64,000 bases of DNA from Otis tarda. Taxonomy: Eukaryota > Chordata > Aves > Otidiformes > Otididae. Below, one piece after another: positions 45,906 through 57,117 of the stretch. The stretch covers positions 166,544,053 to 166,608,052 of the forward strand of contig CM048552.1 of the NCBI GenBank assembly GCA_026413225.1. The letters run 5' to 3'. The notes beneath the pieces are model-generated. The model was not told the DNA's origin. It did no database searches and was given only the letters and a program-made list of their open reading frames with translations. Both the position numbers and the translations under genes were made by a program. How positions within the stretch are numbered: position 1 is the first letter of the stretch; each line of letters opens with the position of its first letter.

Positions 45906-47983
45906 GAATCATAGAATCATAGAATGGTTAGAGTTGGAAGGGACCTTCAAAGGTCATCTAGTCCAACCCCCCTGCAAGGAGCAGGAACATCCCCGACTAG
46001 ATCAGGTTGCTCAGAGCCTCATCCAGCCTGGCCTTGAATGTTTCCAGGGATGGGGCATCCACCACCTCTCTGGGCAACCTGTTCCAGTGTTCTATAACTC
46101 GCATTGTAAAAATTTTTTTCCTAATATCCAATCTAAATCTACCTCCCTCTATTTTAAAACCATTACCCCTCATCCTATCACAACAGCCCCAATGAACAGC
46201 CTCTCCTCATCTTTCTTGTAGGCTCCCTTGAGGTACTGGAAGACCACTATCAGGTCTCCCCAGAGCCTCCTCTTCTCCAGGCTGAACAGCCCCAACTCTC
46301 TCAGCCTGTCCTCATAGGAGAGGTGCTCCAGCCCTCTGATCATCTTCATGGCCCTCTTCTGGACCTTCTCCAACTGGTCCATGTCCTTCTTATGTTGGGG
46401 GCACCAGAACTGGACACAGTACTCCAGGTGGGGTCTCACCAGGGCAGAGTAGAGGGGCAAAATCACCTCCTTCCACCTGCTGGGCATGCTCCTCTTGATG
46501 CAGCCCAGGATGCGGTTGGCCTTCTGGGCCACAAGGGAACATTGCTGGCTCATGTTGAGCTTCTCGTCCATCAGCACTCCCAAGTCCTTCTCCTCAGGGC
46601 TGCTCTCAATCCATTTCCTCCCAGCCTGTATTTGTGCCTGGGATTGCCACGACCCAGGTGCAGGACCTTGTACTTGGCCTGGTTGAACTTCATGAGTCTG
46701 GCACGGGCCCACCTCTCCAGCCTGTCAAGGTCCCTCTGGATGGCATCCCTCCCTTACAGCATGTCAACGGCACCACACAGCTTGGTGTCATCAGCGAACT
46801 TGCTGAGGGTACACTCTATCCCACTGTCCCTGTCACTGACAAAGATGGTGAACAGGGCTGGGCCCAACACGGACCTCTGAGGGACACCACTCATGACCAG
46901 TCTCCACATGGACATCCAGCCGTTGACCACCACTCTCTGAGTGTGGCCATCCAGCCAACTCCTTATCCACCGAGTGGTCCATCCATCAAACCTATGTCTC
47001 TCTAGTTTAGAGAGAAGGATGTTGTGCGGGACAGTGTCAAAAGCTTTGCACAAGTCCAGGTAGACGATATCCGTTGCTCGTCCGTTGTCCACCGATGCTG
47101 TCACCCTGTCATAGAAGGCCACCAAATTGGTCAGGCACGATCTGCCCTTGGTGAAGCCATGTTGGCTGTCACCAACCACCTCCTTGCTCTCCAGGTGCCT
47201 CAGCATGGTTTCCAGGAGAATCTGCTCCATGACCTTGCCAGGCACAGAGGTGAGGCTGATCGGCCTGTAGTTGCCTGGGTCCTCCTTGTTCGCCTCTTTT
47301 AAAATTGGGGTTATGTTCCCTCTCCTCCAGTCATCGGGGACCTCGCTAGACCGCCATGACTTCTGAAATACAATGGGCAGTGGCTTGGCAACTTCATCCG
47401 CCAGTTCCCTCAGGACCCACGGATGGATCTCATCATGTCCCATGGACTTGTGGACCTTCAAGTTCCTCAGATGTTCCCGAACCTGCTCTTCGAGTACAGT
47501 GGGCGGTTCTTCATCCTCGCAGTCCCTGCTTCTGCCTTCCACAGCTTGGGTGGTGAGACAAGAGCCCTTATTGGTGAATACTGAGGCAAAAAAGTCATTG
47601 AGTACTTCAGCCTTCTCCTCGTTCCGGGTAACCAGGACACCGGTTTCCTTCCAGAGGGGGCCTGCATTCTCCCTGGACTTTTTTTTTGTCCCCTACATAC
47701 CTATAGAAGCTTTTCTTGTTGCTTTTTATATCCCTGGCCAGATTCAATTCCGTCAGGGCTTTAGCCTTCCTCACCCTATCCCTGGCCACTCACACAGCCT
47801 CTTTGTAGTCCTCCCAGGCTACCTGGCTCTGCTTCCACCCTCTATAGGCTTTCCTCTTCACTTTCAGTTGGTCCAGGAGCTCCTTGCTTATCCACGCAGG
47901 CCTCCTGGCCTTTTTGCCCAACTTGTTCTTCATCGGGATTGTTAACTTAATATTGTGTTGTTCTAGGTTAACATCCATTAAGT
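45906..47983 (-). mobile_element. Longest CR1 copy in the window (2.07 kb)
   Basis: A 5'-truncated minus-strand CR1 running from the 3' repeat (AGAATCATAGAATCATAGAA) at 45906 back to the linker between endonuclease and reverse transcriptase of ORF2 at about 47983. The GGTTAGAGTTGGAAGGGACC variant links it to the 23588 copy. The endonuclease and the promoter region are missing, so it cannot be autonomous. Confidence 0.95.
46170..47978 (-). pseudogene. CR1 ORF2 remnant with reverse transcriptase domain
   Basis: Decayed ORF2 of the CR1 at 45906-47983. Segment 47978-47607 encodes the pre-RT linker (starting [19 protein letters not shown]) with one internal TGA near 47790. The frame changes near 47600. 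Segment 47542-46754 is open for 262 codons. It holds RNITPILKE-type and [13 protein letters not shown] blocks (residues about 74-103), QHGFTKG (127-133), motif [12 protein letters not shown] (161-171, catalytic Asp kept), motif B SGVPQRS (218-224, with Arg where Gly is usual) and motif C FADD (249-252). A stop follows at 46754. Another frameshift leads to segment 46712-46170, the C-terminal part. The enzyme would copy CR1 RNA at a nicked target. This copy is broken by at least one stop and two frameshifts and lacks the endonuclease. Confidence 0.9.
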
Positions 47984-48937
47984 GCTTTTATGGGGGTTTT
48001 TACTGCTTTAAAATAATACATTTCTCTGCAGCTTCAAGATTTACATTCAGATCCATATTGGATATTAAGTATCTAATTCTCATTATTTTTAATAGGATTC
48101 AGGTTTCTCAATCTGATTATCTATGTTTTGCTAAAGTGTGTCTTGCTTTTGAAGGACTAAGCTTCTCTTTTCATGGAGAAAAATATGTACCAATACTATT
48201 TTTTATTTCAATACTTTAAGTGCAGGTTGTTATGATTTCAGTTTAATGGACATTATTAGCTGTGGTAAAAAAAAAAAGATCTGAAGTTATTCATCAAGAT
48301 GCTTTAAGACTTTTTAAATGGATAAATGAACTGTAAAATGTGAATAGCTGTTAGCCTTGTATTATTCTTCTTGATTAAGCTATTAGTAAGTGCTGGTCAT
48401 TTTCAGGTAAAAGCAGTATCATTGCTCCAGGTGCATGAAAAGTCAAAAAAGGGTCCTTAGCTCCTCTAATATGCAAAAGATGTAATTAATAATCCTAACT
48501 GAAGGCAATATTGTTTGAATCTAAAAAATTTTTATAAATTCCATATTGATTAAAAGTATTTCTGTTTCTTCACTTACTTTGTGGTCCATTTCTCCTAACT
48601 GATGTTAACAATTACAACAATTCTGTTCCTCTGCAGTAGTGTCTTTCAGCCTCCTTCAGTCTATAGAACTCTACAGAATTTTGACTGGACCATTTATAAA
48701 AAAGCTAAACACACTGACAGTTGGATTAGTGGATTGTTTTTCTTACTTATCTTTCACAGACTCCTTTTATATACTTCATAAGCCTTTACAGGTCCATGTA
48801 TCACTATTTTTAAAAGTGCTGTTCATGTTGTCTGTAATCAGCTGAACCAAATAACTCAGTCCCATTCATTATGAAAATTTCAAATTAGTTCCTTTTGTCT
48901 GAGTCATAGTTTGAATTATGGGCCTGAATTCACCATC
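47984..48937. other. Unique spacer between two CR1 copies
   Basis: About 950 bases of AT-rich DNA between the truncated 5' ends of two oppositely oriented CR1 copies. No recognisable feature. Confidence 0.6.
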
Positions 48938-50155
48938 TGTACCTCCAGGACAACCAGGGGATCTGGCCGAGCCAGCACAGGTTCATGAAGAGCAGGTCCT
49001 ACTTGACCAACCTGATCTCCTTCTACAACCAGGTGACTCACCTAGTGGATGATGGGAAGGCTGTGGATGTGATCTACCTGGACTTTAGCAAAGCCTTTGA
49101 TACTGTCTCCCACAGCTCTCTCCTAGAGAAGCTGGCAGCTCATGTCTTGGACAGGTGTACCCTGCCATGGGTTAAAAATTGACTGGATGTCCAAGCCCAG
49201 AGAGTTGTGGTGAACGGAGTTACATCTAGTTGGCAGCTGGTCACAAGCAGTATTCCCCAGGGCTCAGTGCTGGGGCCAGTCTTGTTTAATATCTTTAACA
49301 ACCATCTGGATGAGGGGATTGAGTGCTCCCTTAGTAAGACTGCAGATGACACCAAACTGGGTGGGAGTGTCGATCTGCTTGAGGGTAGAAAGGTTCTCCA
49401 GAGGGACCTGGACAGGCTGGACCAACGGGGTAGGTGAACTGCATGAGGTTCAGCAAGGCCAAGAGCTGAGGTTGTCACAACAACCTCATGCAAGGCTGCA
49501 GGCTTGGGGAAGAGTAGCTGGAAAGCTGCCCAGCTGAAAGGGACTTGGGGGTGCTGGTTGACAGCCAGCTGAGCATAAGCCAGCAATGTGGTGCTGGCTT
49601 CTTGTGGTGCTGGCCAAGAAGGCCAACAGCATCCTGGCTTGTATCAGGAGCAGTGTGGGCAGCAGGAGTAGGGAAGTGATTGTGCCCCCGTACTTGGCAT
49701 TGGTGAGGCCGCGCTTTGAATACTGTGTGCAATTTCAGTACAAGAAAGATGTTGAGTTGCTGGAACATGTCCAGAGAAGGGCAACAAAGCTGCTGAAGGG
49801 TCTGGAGCACAAGTCTTATGAGGAGCGGCTGAGGGAACTTGGATTATTTAGTCTAGAGAAACGGAGGCTGAGGGAAGACCTTATTGTTCTCTACAACTAC
49901 CTGAAAGGACATTGTAGTGAGGCCGGTGTTGATGTCTTATCCCAAGTAGCTAGTGGTAGGATGAGACGAAATGCCCTCAAGTTGCAGGAGGGGAGGCTTA
50001 GGTTGGATATTAGGAAACATTTCTTCACTGAAAGGGTTATCAAGTATTGGAACAGGTTGCTCCTAGAGGTGCTCAAAAAAAACCATGGCACTTTGGAACA
50101 TGTTTAGTGGACATGGTGGTGTTAGGTTGATGAATGATTCTATAATTCTGTTATT
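48938..50155 (+). mobile_element. Older CR1 copy of a different subfamily
   Basis: A plus-strand CR1 of about 1.2 kb ending GGTTGATGAATGATTCTATAATTCTGTTATTC. Its 3' region has ACATGTTTAGTGGACATGGTGGTGTTAGG, which is not found in the other copies here and marks a distinct CR1 subfamily. It is 5'-truncated within ORF2. Confidence 0.92.
48985..50107 (+). pseudogene. CR1 ORF2 remnant (reverse transcriptase and C-terminus)
   Basis: Decayed ORF2 inside the CR1 at 48938-50155. Segment 48985-49182 carries motif A (VIYLDFSKAFDTVSHSSLL). A TGA after WVKN is followed in the same frame by 49207-49437 with motif B ([11 protein letters not shown]) and motif C, which reads TADD where FADD is usual, with both Asp kept. 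A deletion or frameshift near 49440-49590 moves to another frame, open from 49586 to 50107 for 173 codons ([14 protein letters not shown]-type, [20 protein letters not shown] blocks). An asparagine-lysine-rich break near the end ([16 protein letters not shown]) departs from the usual C-terminus. Confidence 0.88.
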
Positions 50156-51617
50156 CCTATTTATTAGCTGTTTACACATGCACCTTCCATCACTGTACAA
50201 GCTTTGGGCATAGCAGCATTCTGGTTCAATTTCATTAGGATAATAAAGTAGTAAAGCAAAAAATAATCTTGGCAAAGAATTGCCTTAACCATAAAAAAAA
50301 TATCTCTATTTACATGAAGCAAGAGCTAAAGGTGTCCAAAAACAGCTAAAGATTCCAAGATATCCTTTTCCTGTATGTGATACCTTTGATGATGTATGTT
50401 CTATGTGAGTGGGCCAGTGCCAAGTGTGGCTCATACACAAGTGACACAAGCTCTTGCAGTGCTCCCTGCTTTCTATTGCCCAATGTTTTCAGACCTCCAT
50501 GGAGATTATACCAAAACTGCCAACATCCTTCAGAATTAGGGCATCTGAAATGGCACATGATTGGGTAATTAAATCTTGACACTTGTTTAGGCAGAAAAGG
50601 TTAGGCACAAAATATTAGCAGCAGATAATAGGGACACTGACTAATATGCTTGAGCAGGAGGATCATCAGAACCATGTTAGTGTCTAGGGGACTGGAAACA
50701 TGCTGATGAGAAAATGTGATGTTTGTTTGATCATTTGTGCAGGTTTCTACACAAGTAACAGCTTTCATGTCTATTTTATTGCATTGTATTCTATTGTTTT
50801 ATATTATACTTCCTATCATTTTACTTTATTCTCTACTTTCCTTTCATCCTTACATTCACTCTCAGATGATAATTTATCTTTAGAGATAGAAAGATACAAA
50901 GAAAGAGTTTCCTATAAAATTAACAAAATGTTGAAATGTTTGAAAATATTTGGTTTGGAAGCAGTACTTTATTATAGAAAAGAAGAGAAAAAGGAAGAGA
51001 TAAATCTTAAATCAATGCAGAGAAAACAAGAACACAGGTTGCAGAAACATTAAGCTGCTAAATCCAAAACTGCAATCTGAAAAACCCATACTCATGTGCC
51101 AAATAATTGTGTATTTTCCTGACTTCTATATATAGTCCTTGGGATGAGCAGAAAACAGACACTTGAGCACATTTCTGTAGTCTGGAAGTACAAGTCTTGG
51201 CATGCAGTCACTATGTCAAAGAAGATCTTGTGTTTTTAATCCCATCTCCATTCCACAAAAACAAAAAAAAAAGCCAAACCATTCTAGGAGAAAATAACTC
51301 AGATTTTGCATTCTGCTATATATAATATGTGGTCACCATAGGCCTGTGAACTTTTCAATGTTACAGGTGCATGCTAGTATTTTTTTTCTTTTCTGCAGAG
51401 TGTGGAACAGACCACTGGGTCACCAGGTGCCTGCAAGGGTGTCCTTACACATATCTAAAAAGACCAAGCCCGTGTTATTCTTTTTCTACTCCCTTCTAAA
51501 AGATTCTATCCATCCATCCAAATAGATAAATAAATAAACTGAATAAATCTACCTTAAAAGGATAAGCTAATCTTTGAAGGATGAATGAAGGAAATCTTCC
51601 AACCTCCTTTCCTAGTG
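50156..51617. other. Unique sequence
   Basis: No gene or transposon recognised. A short ATCC/AAAT-rich low-complexity stretch lies at about 51510-51547. Confidence 0.6.
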
Positions 51618-52391
51618 AGTTCTTCTACAGCTTCTACACATGGGTGTGGGCAATCCCAAACAAAAATGCAGACTGGGAAGAGAACTGATCAAGAGCAGCA
51701 CTGAGGAAAAGGTCTTGAGAGTGCTGGTGGACAAGAAGCTCAACGTGAGCCAGCAATGTGTGCTTGCAGCCCAGAAAGCCAGCCACATCCTGGGGTGCTT
51801 CAAAAGAAGCTTGGCCAGCAGGTCGAGGGAGGTGATTCTTCCCCTCTATTGTGCTCTCGTGAGGCCTCACCTGGAATACTGCGTCCAGTTCTGGAGGTCC
51901 CAGCATAAGAAGGATGTGGACCTGTTGGACCACGTCCAGAGGAGGGCCACAAAGATGATCACAGTACCTCTCCTATGAGGACAGGCTGAGGGAGTTGGGG
52001 CTGTTCAGCCTGGAGAAGAGAAGGCTCCACGGAGACCTTATAGCGGCCTTCCAGGACTTAAAGGGGGCTTATAAGAAAGATGGGGAGAAACTCTTTAGCA
52101 GGGCCAGTTGTGATAGTACAAGGGTTAATGGTTTTAAACTAAAAAAGGATAGATGGAGACCAGATATAAGGAAGAGTTTTTTTACAATGTGGGTGGTGGA
52201 ACACTGGAATAGATTGCCCAGTGAGGTGGTGGATGCACCATCCCTGGGAACATTCAAGGCCAGGTTGGATGAGGCTCTGAGCAACCTGATCTGGTTGAAG
52301 ATGTCCCTGCTCCTTGCAGGGTGTTTGAACTAGATGACCTTTAAAGGTCCCTTCCAACTCTATCTATTCTATGATTCTGTTATTCTGTTAT
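51618..52391 (+). mobile_element. CR1 3' copy
   Basis: A plus-strand, 5'-truncated CR1 of about 0.77 kb. ORF2 is open at 51640-51978 and, after a deletion around 51960-51972 that removes the usual GAGGGCTGGAGC and shifts the frame, at 51995-52333. Blocks include [33 protein letters not shown] and HWNRLPSEVVDAPSLGTFKA. It ends in three 3' repeats (TTCTATGATTCTGTTATTCT). Confidence 0.93.
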
Positions 52392-53263
52392 CTACACCAA
52401 ATGTCCTAATTTCAGGAATATTTACACTTACAGTATTTATTTTATTTAAAACATCCATGATATTACACTGTCTAAAATCTCTCTCTGAAAGGCACCACTC
52501 TGAGTAACTCTGTGAAGCATGTGGACATCTTACTCATGGCTCTGGCTTCAACTTTGATGGCTGGATATCTAACTATTAGGTGCTGCAGCAGCTAATTTTT
52601 TATACTTATACCTTATTTGGCTTTTTTCTCCAATGGATAAGAAATGGATCCCATTCAGAAGCATAACTTCTCTTTAGAATGCTTGTAGAAGTTCCAGATG
52701 TGCTCTCATATATCCAGCTGCAATACTAGAGCAGCAAAAATCTACATAGTACAGTTAAAAGAACTTATTAATAGGCAAGATATTTTTTAAGCTCAGCTGA
52801 CAGATTATGATCAGATTTATTCCATTTAATGTTTTTTATTTTTTTAAAGTATAAAATGACAAGGCAAAAAGAAAGACAAATATGTTGTGGAGAAAGTATC
52901 AAATTGTTACTCCTACATAATGTTATTATAATTATATGGGAGAAAATTGTCCTGGGATGTGTATTTATCTTTTATAGTCAAATACTCTTGTTATGCTGTT
53001 ATGTACTCAGAAATTCTTTCATTATGTTGTTTAACAGGATCATGAGAGCTCAATAATTTAATAATGAGCCATAAGAAACATTTCAGGGATGTTTATCAAA
53101 GGTAACTGAAAAAAAAGAACACATTTTCTCATGTCTACGTGATCAGTAAGAGAAAAGTCCAGGTCAGTGGTAACACACATATTTGTCTTCTGACGATTAT
53201 TGGATCATCTGATGTCTTTCTACCTAATGTAATATGTCAGGTGTCAATTTTTTTTCTGCACAG

Positions 53264-53335
53264 CTTTCAAGTTTACTAGACATTAACATTGGCTATGACT
53301 TTTGCTTCACTGCCAGCAAGAAAGTCATGGACCAC
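53264..53335 (+). other. Weak candidate exon A (unidentified)
   Basis: The run AATTTTTTTTCTGCACAG precedes and GTAAGTGT follows this 72-base stretch. Both are good matches to vertebrate splice signals. One frame is open through all 24 codons (LSSLLDINIGYDFCFTASKK onward, ending VMDH) and the length is a multiple of three. No family recognised. Confidence 0.25.
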
Positions 53336-55900
53336 GTAAGTGTTTGAATTAATATTATAATATTTCTAGTCACCTTTTAAAGTGGCTCCTGTAGGCTGAA
53401 GAAAAGACACAGTGGGAGGAAGTCTATGCTGTTAAGTGTTATGTTAATCCAAGCAGGCTGGTAGAAGATGTCAGTATACAGCGTTCTGGTACCTTTTGGA
53501 AGTCATACAGTGACATAATGTTGCAGATATTAAAGAATGAGGAGAAAAGCAACTGAACAAACAAATAAACCAAACCAAAAGCTATCAAATGCAAGCTAAA
53601 TTACCCAAACTAGAAAAAAAAATACTTAGAAACAATATATATATATTGCATTTGACTAGAAAGTTCACTTGTCACTTTTCTTCCAACTTAAAACTTGGAA
53701 GAAAATAACTGAAGAGAGGAAACAAAAAAAACAACAGCTTAGACAGTGAATAGCAGAGCCAGAGGCAAGTGAAGAAAATCTGTACAAATGCCTGTGGAAT
53801 TCATCATGAGGCCCAGATGCTATTGCAAGAAGAATATCCTCCAGAGGCCAACATGCAAATCCTGTGATCGCTAAGTGAAAAGAAGCAGACAAGGTGAAAC
53901 AAACAAATAAACAAAGCATGATGTGTTTGTGACTCTTTTTAAAATATATATGGCAGTGAAGCTCCCAATCAGCTTCCACTTGTGGCCCTTGAAGTCAATC
54001 CTATTAAACAAAAAAAAAAAAGGTAAACATGCCTAATTTGAGCACATTCATTCAGAATTATGAAGTTTCCTTTGCAATCTTTAAGCAAAATATTTCATTC
54101 TATCCAGCTGTTTGGAAATGAGACAGGGCAGAGGGGAGGGACTTGGACTTCTCCAAATGTTTTTCAATAGCCTGGTTGGATTTCCAGAAGTACCCATGTT
54201 GTAATGAGAGTTCCCCCTTATTGAAGCACTGCTGGCAAGATACATTGTGGGGTGAGGAAGGGGGAAAAAAAAAGTAACTTTAGTTATTCTAGTATTTTTT
54301 TTTTTACATGTCAGACTGTGGAAATCACAACTCAGCTTGAGGAAAGGACTAATAAAAGTTTATTCTCCTTCCCCACAGAGTCACTGGAGGCAGATCAGGA
54401 GAGAGTAAAAACAAACCCACAAGCCATCCTTCATATTTTTTGGCCCAATCCTAATGCAAATTAGAAGGATTAAAAAAAAAAAACACATTAAAATTCTAAC
54501 CTCTCCTTTCAGGTATTAAACAGCATTCTTCATACACTGGCTGTTCCTCTTTCTTCTAGATGCCCCTCTACACAAGGTAGAAAGATGAAAGTAAAGGAAT
54601 AATTTATGCTGATTTAGAGCTCCTGTGTAATGACTTTTACTGCCCTTATGCTGTTCAGGCAGCATGTCCAAACTTACTGTATACAATCTTTGTGACTTTT
54701 TAAAAGTCAGAACTAGGTCCAGAGATTGACAAAACCTGGGGTCCTCCATTCTGGAGTCTCTTTGCAACACTTTTTAAGACAATGACTCTTTTTGTTGTTC
54801 TAGATTGGAAACAGATTTCTTAGTGAAATGTTAGTGTAACATGAAGCCTCGAAGGACCAATACCAAAGCTAGCATTTCAGCTATATAAGCTTCTTGGAGA
54901 AAGATTTGGGTGGTAAATATGTTATATCCTTAAACAACTAGCTGTTCAGAGATATCTGAGGATTTAATCTTCACCTTTTTTTTTCATGATATACAGTTAC
55001 AGAAAAAATAATTATAAAGTCTTTTACTTTTTCTTCTAGTTTTAGTAATACCATACACACTAATGTGATGAAAAATGTTAAAGGTTGACCCATCTGATGT
55101 TAGAATATTTATTTTAGGTTTTGTCTACTATGGGGCAAATATGATCCCTGGTGTAACTTGAAAGCTTGTTCTAAATTGCTCAGACTAGGAAATTTGTTAG
55201 ATTACTGTCAATTCTCACGCAAGGGGTTTATTTCAGTGGGAAAAAAAGAAAAGGCAAGGAAAGATAATATTTATTGTTCACTATTGAACTTCATGTTATC
55301 CATCAATGATCAATGATCTGCATAGAGGAATGTATTAGAGGAATGTATTTGCTTTTATCTCTTTTGAATTTCAAACTAAGGCTAAAATATTTATTCCTAA
55401 AACATTGTGGGTTTAAGATTATTACCTTAGAACTCTCATAAGTAACAGATTAGTTACAGAGGAATCTGGTTTTCAGTGAAAATTTTTTTTAAAAATGTCT
55501 ATAAATAATAACTTCTGTTTGCCTTAATGATAAATTTTCAATCATCTTAAAAAGCGAGGTAATTCGTCAGTCAAGTAATACTACACAGATTCACCAGCCA
55601 TCTTAAAGTAGAAACAATGGGTTCTAAATCACTGAACCTTGTAAAATATGTGAACTTGAAGAAAAGTCTACAAGTGACAACCAACTGCAGAGAATACTTT
55701 TTTGTGCCAGTGTCTATAGAATTCCTTGCTGCAGGAAAGTGTTATATTACTGTAGTTATAAATTTTCTAACATATTGTCATAATGGCAATGAACTTTTCC
55801 CTCTGCTTTGATTAGAGATATGCTTCTGCCACCAGCTGAACCTTTTTTTTTTATTTTTTTTTTTTTTGCTAATAAGCTGATGTTTTCCTCTTCTATTTAG

Positions 55901-55993
55901 AGAATGATCAGGTATGGAAACATTGAGGATAAAACATTGAGTCTTGCATCCCAGTTCTTCTGCAGAAAGAAGAACCTGCACAAGAAAAGCTTG
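55901..55993 (+). other. Weak candidate exon B (unidentified)
   Basis: TTTTCCTCTTCTATTTAG precedes and GTAATA follows this 93-base stretch. Only one of three frames is open (RMIRYGNIEDKTLSLASQFF onward, ending LHKKSL) and the length is a multiple of three, the same phase as candidate A 2.6 kb upstream. The donor site is weaker than that of A. No family recognised. Confidence 0.22.
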
Positions 55994-57076
55994 GTAATAT
56001 ATTTATTTAGTCAATGATTTTTTTTTCTAATTCTGCATCAATAGATTTTTAAATATCTGCCTCAGACATTTTCAGAAAATTTGTTTTCATTCCATATTTT
56101 TGTAGGTCTTTGATCAACTGGACCACTCCTAATTTCTGTTAAAACAATTTGAGCTGATAGCAATTGTACTTATATCTTGTGACATAAAACACTTAACTTT
56201 TCATTATAGCTGATTTATTGCAAAGAATATGACTGTCAGTCTGTTTAATTAGGAGTATGCCAAATAAAATGCAAAATTATGCGGTGTCCTGGTGAGGGCA
56301 GCAAAACATTCAACATTAATGCTTTTAATAAGACAGTTGCTGTTCTATGCAAACTAATTCTGAAATTGCAAACTAATTCTAAAATTGCAAATGACAGGCA
56401 AGTGTGCTTGTTGATTTAGGAATATATGCTAGAAAGCTGTATTTTTTTCTATTTTATCCATCACTGTGTGATAGAGGTTCCTAATATTAATAATAACCCC
56501 TATTCTTAGAATTTTTTCTTCAAACTTACATCCCAAATTAGAATGGGTCTGTAGATAAAAACAGATATTTAAACTGGAAGCCATTTACAGTATTAGTCTC
56601 AAAGGATAGTGAAAATGGTGAAAGCAATCTGATTTTTTTTTCTTTGTATGACTTGATATGTGCTTTAAAAGAAAAAAAAAATACCGAAACTAGGATTGGC
56701 TACCATTTCCTACAAAAAAAAAAAACAACAAAAAAACCCACAATTATATTTTGAAGATGTAGACTAACTGTTGAAGTAATTCTTTGAAAAACAATTATGA
56801 TTCCCTGAAATGGCTGGAAAATATAAAATGAGGAAGAGTATAAAAACCAAATCTGAACAGCTAAGTAGCTGTAAAAAACTAAAGACAAATCTACTCATCT
56901 TCCCTCCAGGATCAAGATTTTCCTTTCTTTTTTTTTAGTGATTCGTTCAATAACCTCAACTCATACCTTTTTTCCTTTGTGGAGTAAACAACTATCCAAA
57001 ATGGAAGAGAGTTGCTGAATTGATGAATATTTAGTCTTACAGAAGACTGAAATGAATAGTTGCTCTTTTTGTGCCT

Positions 57077-57117
57077 TGAAATAAAAAGAAAAAAAGAAAA
57101 AGAAAAAGAAAAAAGAA
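57077..57117. repeat. (AAAAG)n low-complexity repeat
   Basis: A run of AAAAG/AAAAAG units. Confidence 0.85.

Noticed and set aside
46323-46880. 185-codon plus-strand open frame
   Set aside because: It is the antisense shadow of CR1 ORF2 in the copy at 45906-47983.
47373-47945. 190-codon plus-strand open frame
   Set aside because: Antisense to the reverse transcriptase and linker part of the same CR1.
54252-54464. Plus-strand frame of 70 codons with acceptor-like sites inside
   Set aside because: No clear donor site and low-complexity upstream sequence; no family resemblance.
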